From: Spirosoma pollinicola | GTDB taxonomy: Bacteria > Bacteroidota > Bacteroidia > Cytophagales > Spirosomataceae | Reading direction: 5' to 3' | Length of the DNA: 64,000 nucleotides | Assembly (NCBI RefSeq): GCF_002831565.1 | Contig: NZ_CP025096.1 | Location: 1,612,001 to 1,676,000 of the forward strand | In this document: positions 7,998 to 16,277 of the stretch, piece by piece | Position numbering within the stretch: position 1 is the stretch's first letter | Layout of the letters: every line of letters begins with the position of its first letter | Made by a program: the position numbers and the translations under genes | Notes under the pieces: generated by a model | Seen by the model: the letters and a program-made list of their open reading frames with translations, nothing else | Database searches by the model: none | What the model was told of the DNA's origin: nothing

Positions 7998-9776
7998 CTA
8001 CTTCTGCCGGGTTGCCCAGGCATCCATTTTGTGTTCCAGCACATCCAGGGGCATACAGCCATCTTTGAGAAACTCCTCGTGGAAAGCGGCCAGGCTAAAT
8101 TTGTCGCCGAGTTGCTTTTCATACTTACTGCGGAGTTCTCTGATTTTCAACGCCCCAATTTTATACGACAATGCCTGTCCTGGAATAGCCATATACCGCT
8201 CAATTTCGGCAGTAGCTCCCTGTTCCGAAATTGGCTCATTGGCCATCATATACTTGATCGCTTCTTCGCGGGTCATTTGTTTGGTATGCAAACCCACATC
8301 AACGACCAGCCGGATTGCCCGGTGTATCTCATCACCCAGCGCACCCATATACTGATAGGGATCGGTATACAACCCTAACTCTTTACCCAGCGATTCGCAA
8401 TACAACGCCCAGCCTTCTCCATAGGCACCGTACCAGGCAAATCGCCGAAATTTGGGCAAACTGGTGTTCTCCTGCTGCAACGATACCTGATAATGGTGAC
8501 CTGGAATGGCTTCGTGTAGAAACAACGATTCCATTCCCGACGTGATATTGAACTTGGTTGCATCGGGAATGGGAACGTAGAAAATGCCCGGCCGACTGCC
8601 ATCCGCTGAAGCTTGGTTGTACTCCGCACTGGCCGAGGCTTCGCGGAATTTCTCGGTTTGCCGAATCTCGAATTTTGATTTGGGTGTGCTAATGAAGTCT
8701 TTTTTCAGGTTCGGCTCGATCTTCGCTAAAATCGTCTGGAAGGCATCCAGCACGTCTTTTGGCTTTTTGTAGGGATAAAATTTCCTGTCCGTTTTTAGAT
8801 GGGTGAAAAACTGATCCAGACTGCCATTAAAGCCAACCTGCGTTTTTACTTTCTCCATTTCAGACCGAATTCGAGCTACTTCTGTTAACCCGATCTGATG
8901 GATCTGGTCTGGCGTATCATTTGTTGTAGTCCAGGTTCTGACCAGATACCGGTATAATTCCGGGCCTTGCGGTAATACGTTGATGCCGGATGTGGTACGG
9001 GCTTTAGGTAAATAGTCGTCTTTCAGAAAAGTACCAAGCTTTCGGTAGGTAGGGACAATTTGTTCGCTGATAGCTTTTTTGTAGGATGCCGTCAGGCGGT
9101 CTTTGTCGGCAGCACTAAACGTTTTGGGAAGTTTTTGGATGGGGCCGTAAAAAAGGCTTTTTGTGGGATCGCTAACCACCAGATCGGTCATTTGCGGAAT
9201 CATCTTCACAACCAGGCTTTTAGGCAACACCCGCCCGCTAACCATGCCTTTCCGAAAGGCTGCAATGGCGGTATCGCCCCAAACGGCAAAGGCAGAAGCG
9301 CGCTTTATCCAATCGTCATAATCTTTTACCGTTTTGAAGGGTTGTGCGCCTTCGCCACTGCCTAACTGACCGAAGGTAAGCGTTAGCCCCGTAAACTGGT
9401 TAAATGGAATTTCTTCCTGGTGGAATGCGTATTGCTCCAGTTGTAGCGCCAGTTCACGTTTTAGAATATCATAGGAAATCTTGTCTTCGTCTGATAGTTT
9501 CGCCCGGTCAAAGGTGTTGAGTTTTTCCTGCGTACCTGTGTAAAATGACTTTGTTTCGGTTATAAATGCCTGCGAGATGTCGTTGGGCAATTGGTCATTA
9601 TAGCGATTGTCTCCCTGTTGTGTGGCCTCAACGGGGAAAAGTTTTAATCGTTGCTCAAAATAATTGTCCAGTACAGTGGCGAACTCGGTGTTGGCCGCTG
9701 TTGTCTGTTCATTTTTGGGAGAGTTGCACCCGATCATTGTAGCCAGAAGTAGGGATAGTAGAAAGCGCTGTTTCAT
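7998..9776 (-). CDS. DUF885-family lipoprotein, putative zinc-dependent hydrolase
   Basis: 592 residues with a lipoprotein signal (LLSLLLATMIGC, lipid-anchored Cys17). The family signature HEAIPGHHYQ is at about residues 421-430; DUF885 proteins are mostly alpha-helical and this motif resembles the zinc site of M32/M2-like metallopeptidases, though activity of the family is poorly defined. Length fits the usual 550-600. Probably anchored in the envelope, facing the periplasm. It is transcribed alone: the downstream neighbour is convergent and the upstream FHA gene ends 52 bases before its start, so it could also be read from the long FHA/kinase cluster; no function in that cluster is implied. 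Confidence 0.85.
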   Translation of the reverse strand: MKQRFLLSLLLATMIGCNSPKNEQTTAANTEFATVLDNYFEQRLKLFPVEATQQGDNRYNDQLPNDISQAFITETKSFYTGTQEKLNTFDRAKLSDEDKISYDILKRELALQLEQYAFHQEEIPFNQFTGLTLTFGQLGSGEGAQPFKTVKDYDDWIKRASAFAVWGDTAIAAFRKGMVSGRVLPKSLVVKMIPQMTDLVVSDPTKSLFYGPIQKLPKTFSAADKDRLTASYKKAISEQIVPTYRKLGTFLKDDYLPKARTTSGINVLPQGPELYRYLVRTWTTTNDTPDQIHQIGLTEVARIRSEMEKVKTQVGFNGSLDQFFTHLKTDRKFYPYKKPKDVLDAFQTILAKIEPNLKKDFISTPKSKFEIRQTEKFREASASAEYNQASADGSRPGIFYVPIPDATKFNITSGMESLFLHEAIPGHHYQVSLQQENTSLPKFRRFAWYGAYGEGWALYCESLGKELGLYTDPYQYMGALGDEIHRAIRLVVDVGLHTKQMTREEAIKYMMANEPISEQGATAEIERYMAIPGQALSYKIGALKIRELRSKYEKQLGDKFSLAAFHEEFLKDGCMPLDVLEHKMDAWATRQK

Positions 9777-9828
9777 ATGTACTGGTTTATAAAAGGCTAA
9801 GGTAAGTACTTATAGAAAGGGAACCAGA

Positions 9829-10725
9829 CTAAACAAGCTCGAACAGAAGCGTAACTTCCCCACCCAATTCAATCTGGTCGCCGTGCTGAAGGGGGTAGCC
9901 CATGCCGGGAATATCGGCCCGCTCTATACGTTCATCGGGATGAAAGAGTTTTGTTTTGTTCCCGCTCGCCGGGAGGCCGCCCGGATCAACCTGGAGAGAG
10001 TATGTCCGACGGGCTGCATCGTATTGTATATGAGCGTGAGCACGGCTAACGGCACTATTGCCCGCCCCACGTTTTGCCTCATAAGCCGGATCATCTTCAT
10101 TAAGAATAACGATGTCGTTTGTCCGGATACGACCAGAAGCTGTTTGTGTCGAATGCCCACGGCCAATGCAAAAACTGGTTTTTTTTGCCGGATCAAGTAT
10201 ATAGTCAACCTGTTCTGTCTGGCCGGTCAACGCGACGATGCGAGCCAATAAAGGCGAGCTGTCTGGTTGGTTTTTATTCTGCACAATCATCCCCAGGTTA
10301 CCATTCTGGTAGGTGCAATCCGGCAGCTCGTCGGCATAAAACCCATAGTCGAATCGCCAGTCGTTGGGGAGCTTAACATAGTTATCGGCCAGTTGCCGAC
10401 TTAGTTCGCGTTGAAATTTACCGGGCTGACTCTCCCATAACGCCACCCGGTACACGGCCTCTTCTTCGGCATCTGTACAAAGAATGCACAGTTTTAAGCC
10501 GACAGGTGCCGTTTCGGGTTCATTTTGGTAGGGACGAAGCTTTTCTACTATAAACCGAAGCAGCCGGTCCCGTTGCTGTCCGGCAGGTGGTGGCCCTTGC
10601 GAAACAGGTTTGGGGATGTCGGTAATTGGCTCTTGAGGCCGATTTGAATTAACCGGTTCAACCGGTTGCCGGGCCTGAATGGGGGTGAACCCGAATAAGT
10701 TTTTAAGGCTATCTAAAAGGCTCAT
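9829..10725 (-). CDS. FHA-domain protein, last gene of the kinase/SEDS-PBP cluster
   Basis: 298 residues, no signal peptide. A short N-terminal amphipathic segment (MSLLDSLKNLFGF) leads to a Pro/Gln-rich linker (20-50), a central uncharacterised domain (about 52-165) and a C-terminal FHA domain with the canonical FCIGRG (187-190), VSRAHAHI (226-233), GNKT (255-258) and HGDQIELG residues. FHA domains bind phosphothreonine peptides, so this protein probably reads the phosphorylation made by the two kinases upstream. The last gene upstream, the SEDS-PBP fusion, ends 141 bases away on the same strand. Its placement corresponds to one of the two FHA proteins of the actinobacterial kinase operon; direct orthology is not claimed. 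Confidence 0.88.
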   Translation of the reverse strand: MSLLDSLKNLFGFTPIQARQPVEPVNSNRPQEPITDIPKPVSQGPPPAGQQRDRLLRFIVEKLRPYQNEPETAPVGLKLCILCTDAEEEAVYRVALWESQPGKFQRELSRQLADNYVKLPNDWRFDYGFYADELPDCTYQNGNLGMIVQNKNQPDSSPLLARIVALTGQTEQVDYILDPAKKTSFCIGRGHSTQTASGRIRTNDIVILNEDDPAYEAKRGAGNSAVSRAHAHIQYDAARRTYSLQVDPGGLPASGNKTKLFHPDERIERADIPGMGYPLQHGDQIELGGEVTLLFELV

Positions 10726-10732
10726 TACGTAA

Positions 10733-10775
10733 ATGGATAATTAATAATGTAAAATGAATGATGGATAGCGAGTGG
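10733..10775. repeat. Copy of the AATGGATAATG intergenic repeat family
   Basis: AT-rich sequence containing AATGGATAAT, TAATGTAAAATGAATGAT and GGATA, matching the units found at 14839-14972, 38266-38338 and 59927-59996. It lies in the gap between the FHA gene and the SEDS-PBP gene and here has no inverted partner, so it does not form a strong hairpin. Confidence 0.6.
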
Positions 10776-10866
10776 CAATTTGCTGATAGTCAGTATTTTG
10801 AAGTTTTACGTCGTCAATTTTATGTTATTCGTTTGCTGAATTAGGTGGCGAATTGAAAACGAACAA

Positions 10867-13800
10867 TTAAAAACTTCCTAAATAACTCCGCTGTTTTAAG
10901 ATCGGAGCGACAACGGTGTTTGCCAGTTGGACAGCCTCAGCCGACGATTCGCCCAATTCGATGCGTACGCTAACAACCGTATGGGACCGACCGTCGGGTG
11001 TGGGTGCGAAAAATACGAACCAGCCATCATTCTGCTGAACGCCCTGTACGATGCGTTCGGGCGTACCGGTTTTACCCGCTACCCGCGCTACACTGATCTT
11101 GCTTCGTCCTTCGGATGGGTTCGACTGGTTAATCATGAACGACTCCAATTGGTCGGCATAGTCGGCCTGACGCGCTATTTGCTTTCCGGAGGATATAGGC
11201 TGTGCCTGCCCCGCCCGACTCAAGACGTATCGTGACGGTTGCAACACGCCTTTATTAGCAATGGCACCCGCCATTCTGGCCAGGGCTACCGGTGTTGAGG
11301 TCAATTGCCCCTGCCCCCAGGCTAATCCCGAAAACTCACTTCTATACCGTTTTGGATACTGGTTGCTTTTATACAGATTCCGTCGGACAACAAACGACGA
11401 GTCGCGCCAATGCCGCCGAATCAGCGTACGTTCGGGATCGGTACGGGTATCCGAAAAAGAATAGCCTCCCACATAATCGACGTTCATGCCCGTGGCTAAA
11501 TACAGGTCGGCCAGTTCGTTATCCAGGTTGTTGTCGTTTGCCGTTCTAATAAAATAGACGTTACTGGAACGAACAATGGCCTTTCGCATATCGACCGATT
11601 CATTGCAGGGTTCCGACTCCCGCGTGCCGCGACGAATAATTTCTTCGCACGAAATCCGGTAACTGATATCCGAAGCCGATGAACCAAGTTTGTTGAACGC
11701 GGCCATTGCTGTCAGTATCTTGGCCGTTGAGCCGGGGGCGGTGGGATAGGTCATGCCCAGATCTCGTTCAGTGACCAGATACGGCAGTTTTTGCCGGTCG
11801 CGGTCGGCCAAAAGCATGGCGTCGGGCGTCTGTAAATTAGGTAGCGGGTGCATGGCTGAGGCCAGTATATCGCCCGAGCCAGCATCCAGTACCACGACCG
11901 AAACGCGCTTTGTTCGGTAGTCGGATGTAGCAAGGGCGTTCTGAATCGCCACTTGTAAATCGGCATTTACACTTAGATGCACATCCCGATTTTTTGCTTT
12001 TCGCTCGGCAACTTCGCGACTATCGATACCCGCCCGAAGTGCCGGAGCCAGTTCGCTGTAGTCATATACCGACAAGCTGCGTGTTTGCTGTACCGACGGA
12101 CTAAAACGGTCGGCGCGGTAGTCGGTAGTAACGAGGTCTGTTTTGCGTGGGCGACTGTTGAAGCCGCGCAACTCGCTCAGGTGCGTAGCTTCGGCATAAT
12201 AGCCGTTGCTTTGTCCCCAGAAAAGCTGCGTGTTCAAATCGCCCAGCCAAAAGAACAACTGATTGCCAAAGGGATAATACCGCTCCAGGCGTTTTTTTGT
12301 CAGCCGCTCGACTTCATCGGCTTTGAGGCCACTTTGCTGAAGCTTACGCAGTTGCTGCGAAACGAGCGTTGGCGAACTTGATGCCAGAATCAATCCGTTT
12401 CGGTCGTAGATCGTGCCAGCCGCCAGCGCTCGGGTGAGCCGATTGATACGCGGATTGTAGCTATATACAGGGTCGCCGTTGCGGGTGACCACGCGCGCTG
12501 GCCGAACGATGTAATTGTTGCCCTTCCAGCCCACAATGGGCAGTAGATGAGCAATCAGAACGCCAATGCCGACCAGAAAACCGGTGATCCCAGCCATCAG
12601 CACAAGGTCATAATGCGTGGCGAGGTATTCGCGTTGAGTCGTTTCTCCCGGTCGGTGGGCCACACTGAAAACGGCCCCCATAGCCATGAGGTTGATGATC
12701 AGCGATATTTTGCCGTAACTCAAAAAAGGAACGCTGATGCCCGTGAGCGGTAACAAACCAATCGAACCGCCGGCAATAATCAGAAACTGTATCCCGGTAG
12801 CAATGGCAATCCCGGCTATCAGGAAAAAACTAAACGGCTGCCCCGCCCGACGGGCATGTAAAAACAAACGGTGCAGCAGGATGCCAAACAGCAGGAACAC
12901 GCACACGACACCCAGACCACCCAGCTCTTCGCCCAGGCTCGGTAAAATCATATCGGTGTGAGCCGCTGGTATGGAATTGGCAAATCCCTTTCCCAGACCC
13001 TGCCCCGACCAGCCTCCCGACGCCAGTGCCCAATAGCCGTGCGCAAGATGATCGCCCCCATACACGTCGTTGTTCCAGGGGTTGAGCCACATAGCTTTGC
13101 GGTCGGCCAGCCGATCCCCCACAAACGGTAACATATCGCCAAACGCAAACATGGCCATTACCAGCAGAAGCAACACGGGTGCTTCGGCTAGTAAGGCCAT
13201 CCAGCCTGCACCAGTTTTCGAGCGAGCGTCCCCTTTCCAGTACATGTAGCCCGTAACGATAGCCAGACAAAGTGCCGTAGCTATCCAGCCCGGCAGAAGC
13301 CATAGCGCTAGGCCATAGCCAACGCCCGTTGCCAGCGTTAGCGGAAGATTGCCGCGCGCAATGCTGTAGAAAAGTAGAAATGTGAAGCATACCACCAGGG
13401 CAGGCCCCATGTCGCCGAGCAGCAGGTACAATAACATAAGTAGTCCGGCACCGGCCAGGGCACCGAAACTCACCGTAAAACGCCAGCGCAAATCGGGGAG
13501 TTGGCGGAGTTGCTGTTCGTTGGCCGCAAAGAAACCCGCGAAGAAAAGCAGCAGCAGGTATTTAGTGATTTCGCTCGGCTGAAACGTAAGGCCCAGAAAC
13601 GATAAATTCACGCGCACCCCACTGCCTTCAGGTCCGGAACCGACGAGCAGCGTCAAAGCCGCCAGTCCAGCCGCCAATAGTAGCCACGTCCAGCCCGATT
13701 GGCGCACCGCCGTACGTTTCTGAAACGAAAATAGCCAGTCATACTGCCAGTTAGCGTAAAATCGACCTATGTTTAGCTGCGATAAAATGGTCATGCCCAC

Positions 13801-14838
13801 CAACCCAATAGCAATACCCTGAACCGTTTGTCCGGCGAACAGTGTATCCTGCAAGGGGTCCTGAATAGCCAGCAGGATCAATACAGAAAAGCCGGTAAGC
13901 AGCATCAGAATGGGTAATAGCAACGGGTCGGGCTGAAAACGGCGAAGGGACCAAAATCCGTTTACGGCCCAGAAAGCGAGCAGGAATCCAAACACAATTC
14001 CCCAGAATTGCCAGAAAAAGGTGGCCGGTGTGCGAACGGTAAGGGCGTGATCTATTTTAAGCTGCCCATAAACCGTTGACCCGATCAGGCGCAGTTGGTG
14101 TGGCTGGGCGGAAAAGTCAAAACTCTGATCGTTTGTCAGGCGAGCCGTTCCGCGTCGGCTGCCAAACTCGAAGCCAGGTTTCAGGGGCACAACGCTATAG
14201 CCCGAGCCGGAGGTGAGGCCCCTGAACGCAAATCGGCCATCAGTATCCGTCCGGGCATAGACGAATCGGTCCTGCAAGGTGTCGGGTTGGGCGGTTGCCG
14301 GGTGGCGTTTTAACTGTACCAGCACGCCCGACATGGGTTGTTCCCCGCGCACGACGCGACCCGTTAACGAAACCGTTCCGCTTCCGGTATTGACGCTGGT
14401 TGGGTATGTTTTTGGACTGATCAATTCCCGGTTGTACAATACCGAGTCGAATCCCATTTGCTGGCGTGAAAATCGCAGTCGGCTTTGAAAATCTGCCCCG
14501 CCAATCCGACTACGCCAGCTTACCGGAGCCATAACCGAAAACTGTCGCTTATTTAACGCTCCCAGGTTATCCAGCGTCCCGTTTTGCCTGAATTTCGCGG
14601 ACAGTGAATCGGCTACTAAATTGATGTCATTTGAATCCGTGTAATAATTGCCGCTTGACAGTAGCCGTTGAATGGCTCCCGACTTAAGCCCTTTATCCAG
14701 ATTAAGAGCCTGTCCGGTAGAATACGCTTGTTTCGCCTGATCGAGCGACGGTAACAGGTTGCCATAGAGCCGGACGAACAGCACTAAGAGCATGACCGAT
14801 GCCGCAGGTAAATACAATCGTTCAAGAGGGGATTTCAT
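10867..14838 (-). CDS. SEDS glycosyltransferase (RodA/FtsW type) fused to class B penicillin-binding transpeptidase
   Basis: 1323 residues in one open frame. An N-terminal membrane helix (10-30) is followed by a 230-residue periplasmic region with a beta-sandwich like carboxypeptidase regulatory domains (about 153-245: GTVSLTGRVVRG, TDTDGRFAFRGL). Then come about a dozen membrane helices (270-730) with SEDS motifs: PSEITKY (421-427), GDMGPALV (475-482), and HTDMILPSLGEELG (627-640), whose Asp629 sits where SEDS enzymes have their catalytic Asp. A further helix (744-766) leads into the PBP: GTIYDRNG, SxxK (Ser1037-Lys1040), SSN (1091-1093) and KTG (1256-1258). Thus both glycan polymerisation and cross-linking residues are present. 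RodA and PBP2 normally are two proteins that form one complex. Neighbours are kinases, a phosphatase and FHA proteins. Confidence 0.95.
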   Translation of the reverse strand: MKSPLERLYLPAASVMLLVLFVRLYGNLLPSLDQAKQAYSTGQALNLDKGLKSGAIQRLLSSGNYYTDSNDINLVADSLSAKFRQNGTLDNLGALNKRQFSVMAPVSWRSRIGGADFQSRLRFSRQQMGFDSVLYNRELISPKTYPTSVNTGSGTVSLTGRVVRGEQPMSGVLVQLKRHPATAQPDTLQDRFVYARTDTDGRFAFRGLTSGSGYSVVPLKPGFEFGSRRGTARLTNDQSFDFSAQPHQLRLIGSTVYGQLKIDHALTVRTPATFFWQFWGIVFGFLLAFWAVNGFWSLRRFQPDPLLLPILMLLTGFSVLILLAIQDPLQDTLFAGQTVQGIAIGLVGMTILSQLNIGRFYANWQYDWLFSFQKRTAVRQSGWTWLLLAAGLAALTLLVGSGPEGSGVRVNLSFLGLTFQPSEITKYLLLLFFAGFFAANEQQLRQLPDLRWRFTVSFGALAGAGLLMLLYLLLGDMGPALVVCFTFLLFYSIARGNLPLTLATGVGYGLALWLLPGWIATALCLAIVTGYMYWKGDARSKTGAGWMALLAEAPVLLLLVMAMFAFGDMLPFVGDRLADRKAMWLNPWNNDVYGGDHLAHGYWALASGGWSGQGLGKGFANSIPAAHTDMILPSLGEELGGLGVVCVFLLFGILLHRLFLHARRAGQPFSFFLIAGIAIATGIQFLIIAGGSIGLLPLTGISVPFLSYGKISLIINLMAMGAVFSVAHRPGETTQREYLATHYDLVLMAGITGFLVGIGVLIAHLLPIVGWKGNNYIVRPARVVTRNGDPVYSYNPRINRLTRALAAGTIYDRNGLILASSSPTLVSQQLRKLQQSGLKADEVERLTKKRLERYYPFGNQLFFWLGDLNTQLFWGQSNGYYAEATHLSELRGFNSRPRKTDLVTTDYRADRFSPSVQQTRSLSVYDYSELAPALRAGIDSREVAERKAKNRDVHLSVNADLQVAIQNALATSDYRTKRVSVVVLDAGSGDILASAMHPLPNLQTPDAMLLADRDRQKLPYLVTERDLGMTYPTAPGSTAKILTAMAAFNKLGSSASDISYRISCEEIIRRGTRESEPCNESVDMRKAIVRSSNVYFIRTANDNNLDNELADLYLATGMNVDYVGGYSFSDTRTDPERTLIRRHWRDSSFVVRRNLYKSNQYPKRYRSEFSGLAWGQGQLTSTPVALARMAGAIANKGVLQPSRYVLSRAGQAQPISSGKQIARQADYADQLESFMINQSNPSEGRSKISVARVAGKTGTPERIVQGVQQNDGWFVFFAPTPDGRSHTVVSVRIELGESSAEAVQLANTVVAPILKQRSYLGSF

Positions 14839-14972
14839 TTGTAAATGAAGTGATGGATAAGAGGGAATGGATAATGTGAAATGTACAATGGGTAATCAGA
14901 ATAAACTGTAAATCAGAGATTTGTCATTATTTTGTGTGCGTGGCCCTATATTATTCATTCTACATTCTTCAT
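14839..14972. repeat. Intergenic repeat pair of the AATGGATAATG family
   Basis: The gap between kinase and SEDS-PBP genes has GATGGATAAG and AATGGATAATG units followed by GTGAAATGTACAATGGG (about 14852-14893), and, near 14948-14976, the same family in inverse orientation (ATTATTCATTCTACATTC). The two halves can fold back on each other around a 50-base spacer. It may reduce read-through between the kinases and the large synthase gene; that is inference. Confidence 0.55.
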
Positions 14973-16271
14973 TTAATTAGGGTTTCCTGTCGAATCGGGG
15001 GTGGCTGTTGAATCGGATGGTGTTGTTGGTGTCGCAGTTGTTGTATTGGCCGGAGGTATGGGGGCAGGGCTTGTCGCGACAGAATCGGTAGTGGTTTCTT
15101 CGTCAGATTCGGGGAACGTAACCGTTGCTGAGTCGGCGTTTGGCACCAGTTCATCTGAGGCCAGTGAATCAGTGTCGGTAACCGTCGAGTCGGGCAAAAA
15201 GCTGGCTGGCTTGTCTTTATGACGGATAGAGTACATAATCGCCAGACCGATCAGCAACGTAATGACAAATGCCGATAAGGCTATTTTCCAGCTACCCGAA
15301 CTGCCGGATGGCTCGTCGTCATGAAGTGGTTCATACGCATCAACCGATTGAGGCACTGCTGGTGCCGCCATCGTTTGAGCGCGTGGCAAGCTGGGTGCCT
15401 GACGATTCCCGGAGCGGTTGGCCTGCAACAGCTCCACGTTGGCCTGTCCGAGTAATAAAGCCAGTTCTGTTACATCGCTAAGGCGGTCGGCAGGGTTCTT
15501 TACCAACGTCCAGTTCAATAATACGTTGAGGCTTGGGGGCAGAAACTGACCCGAAGGCAGCGATAGCGCGGGCGGGGGCGTACGCAGAACATGACCCATA
15601 AAAGTGGCCATGCCTGCCGTATCGGCCATAGCAAACGGTACTTTTCCGGCAAGGCACTCGTAGAATACAACGCCCAGCGAGTAATAATCGGTGGCCAGAT
15701 CCACACCCTTAGGATTGTCGAATTGCTCGGGCGAGGCATATTCATAGGTCATCAAGGATTGCCCAGTCATCGTCTGCGATTGTTCGCGCAGGCGGGCCAC
15801 GCCAAAGTCGGTTAGTAGAAAATGCAGTTCGCCACTTGGTAGAAATCGATAGAGGATGTTTTCCGGTTTAATATCGCGGTGGATAATTCCCTGCGGATGA
15901 ATGGCGTGGAATGCCTCCGACATTTGCAGGCCCAGCCGGATGGTTGCTGCCACGCTCAACTGCCCCTGTTCGTCGATCAGTGAGCGTAGATTACCACCTT
16001 CCACCCATTCCATCACGATGAAGGGCATGGGCATATCCAATTGAACTTCCCGCACCCGCACCACATTAGGATGCCGGATGCTGGTCATGATTTCTGATTC
16101 GATCCGAAATCGCCGTAGTGTATCAGCATCGGTGTTCAGCGTAAAGTGCTTGATGGCCACCAGATTGCCCGATGCCAGATGGCGGGCTTTCAGCACACGG
16201 GCGTTGGAGCGACCTAGTTCGCCTATAATTTCATAACCCGGAAAGTGGGTATTGACGCTTACGGTTGGCAT
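14973..16271 (-). CDS. Transmembrane Ser/Thr protein kinase (kinase 1 of tandem pair)
   Basis: 432 residues. Kinase domain 10-275: ATP lysine in VAIK (Lys41), alpha-C Glu in the IESE stretch, HRDIKPEN (131-138), DFG (155-157), SPEQF and a conserved late Arg. The glycine-rich loop is unusual: ELGRSNARV keeps only the first glycine. A linker leads to one membrane helix (about 329-349), then a low-complexity tail rich in Thr, Ser, Pro and Asp that would lie in the periplasm; there are no PASTA repeats. It is paralogous to the kinase upstream, aligned without gaps over the first 220 residues, so arose by tandem duplication. The upstream kinase stop is 6 bases from its start. Probable targets are the FHA proteins and the SEDS-PBP partner system. 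Confidence 0.93.
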   Translation of the reverse strand: MPTVSVNTHFPGYEIIGELGRSNARVLKARHLASGNLVAIKHFTLNTDADTLRRFRIESEIMTSIRHPNVVRVREVQLDMPMPFIVMEWVEGGNLRSLIDEQGQLSVAATIRLGLQMSEAFHAIHPQGIIHRDIKPENILYRFLPSGELHFLLTDFGVARLREQSQTMTGQSLMTYEYASPEQFDNPKGVDLATDYYSLGVVFYECLAGKVPFAMADTAGMATFMGHVLRTPPPALSLPSGQFLPPSLNVLLNWTLVKNPADRLSDVTELALLLGQANVELLQANRSGNRQAPSLPRAQTMAAPAVPQSVDAYEPLHDDEPSGSSGSWKIALSAFVITLLIGLAIMYSIRHKDKPASFLPDSTVTDTDSLASDELVPNADSATVTFPESDEETTTDSVATSPAPIPPANTTTATPTTPSDSTATPDSTGNPN

Positions 16272-16277
16272 CGGTCC

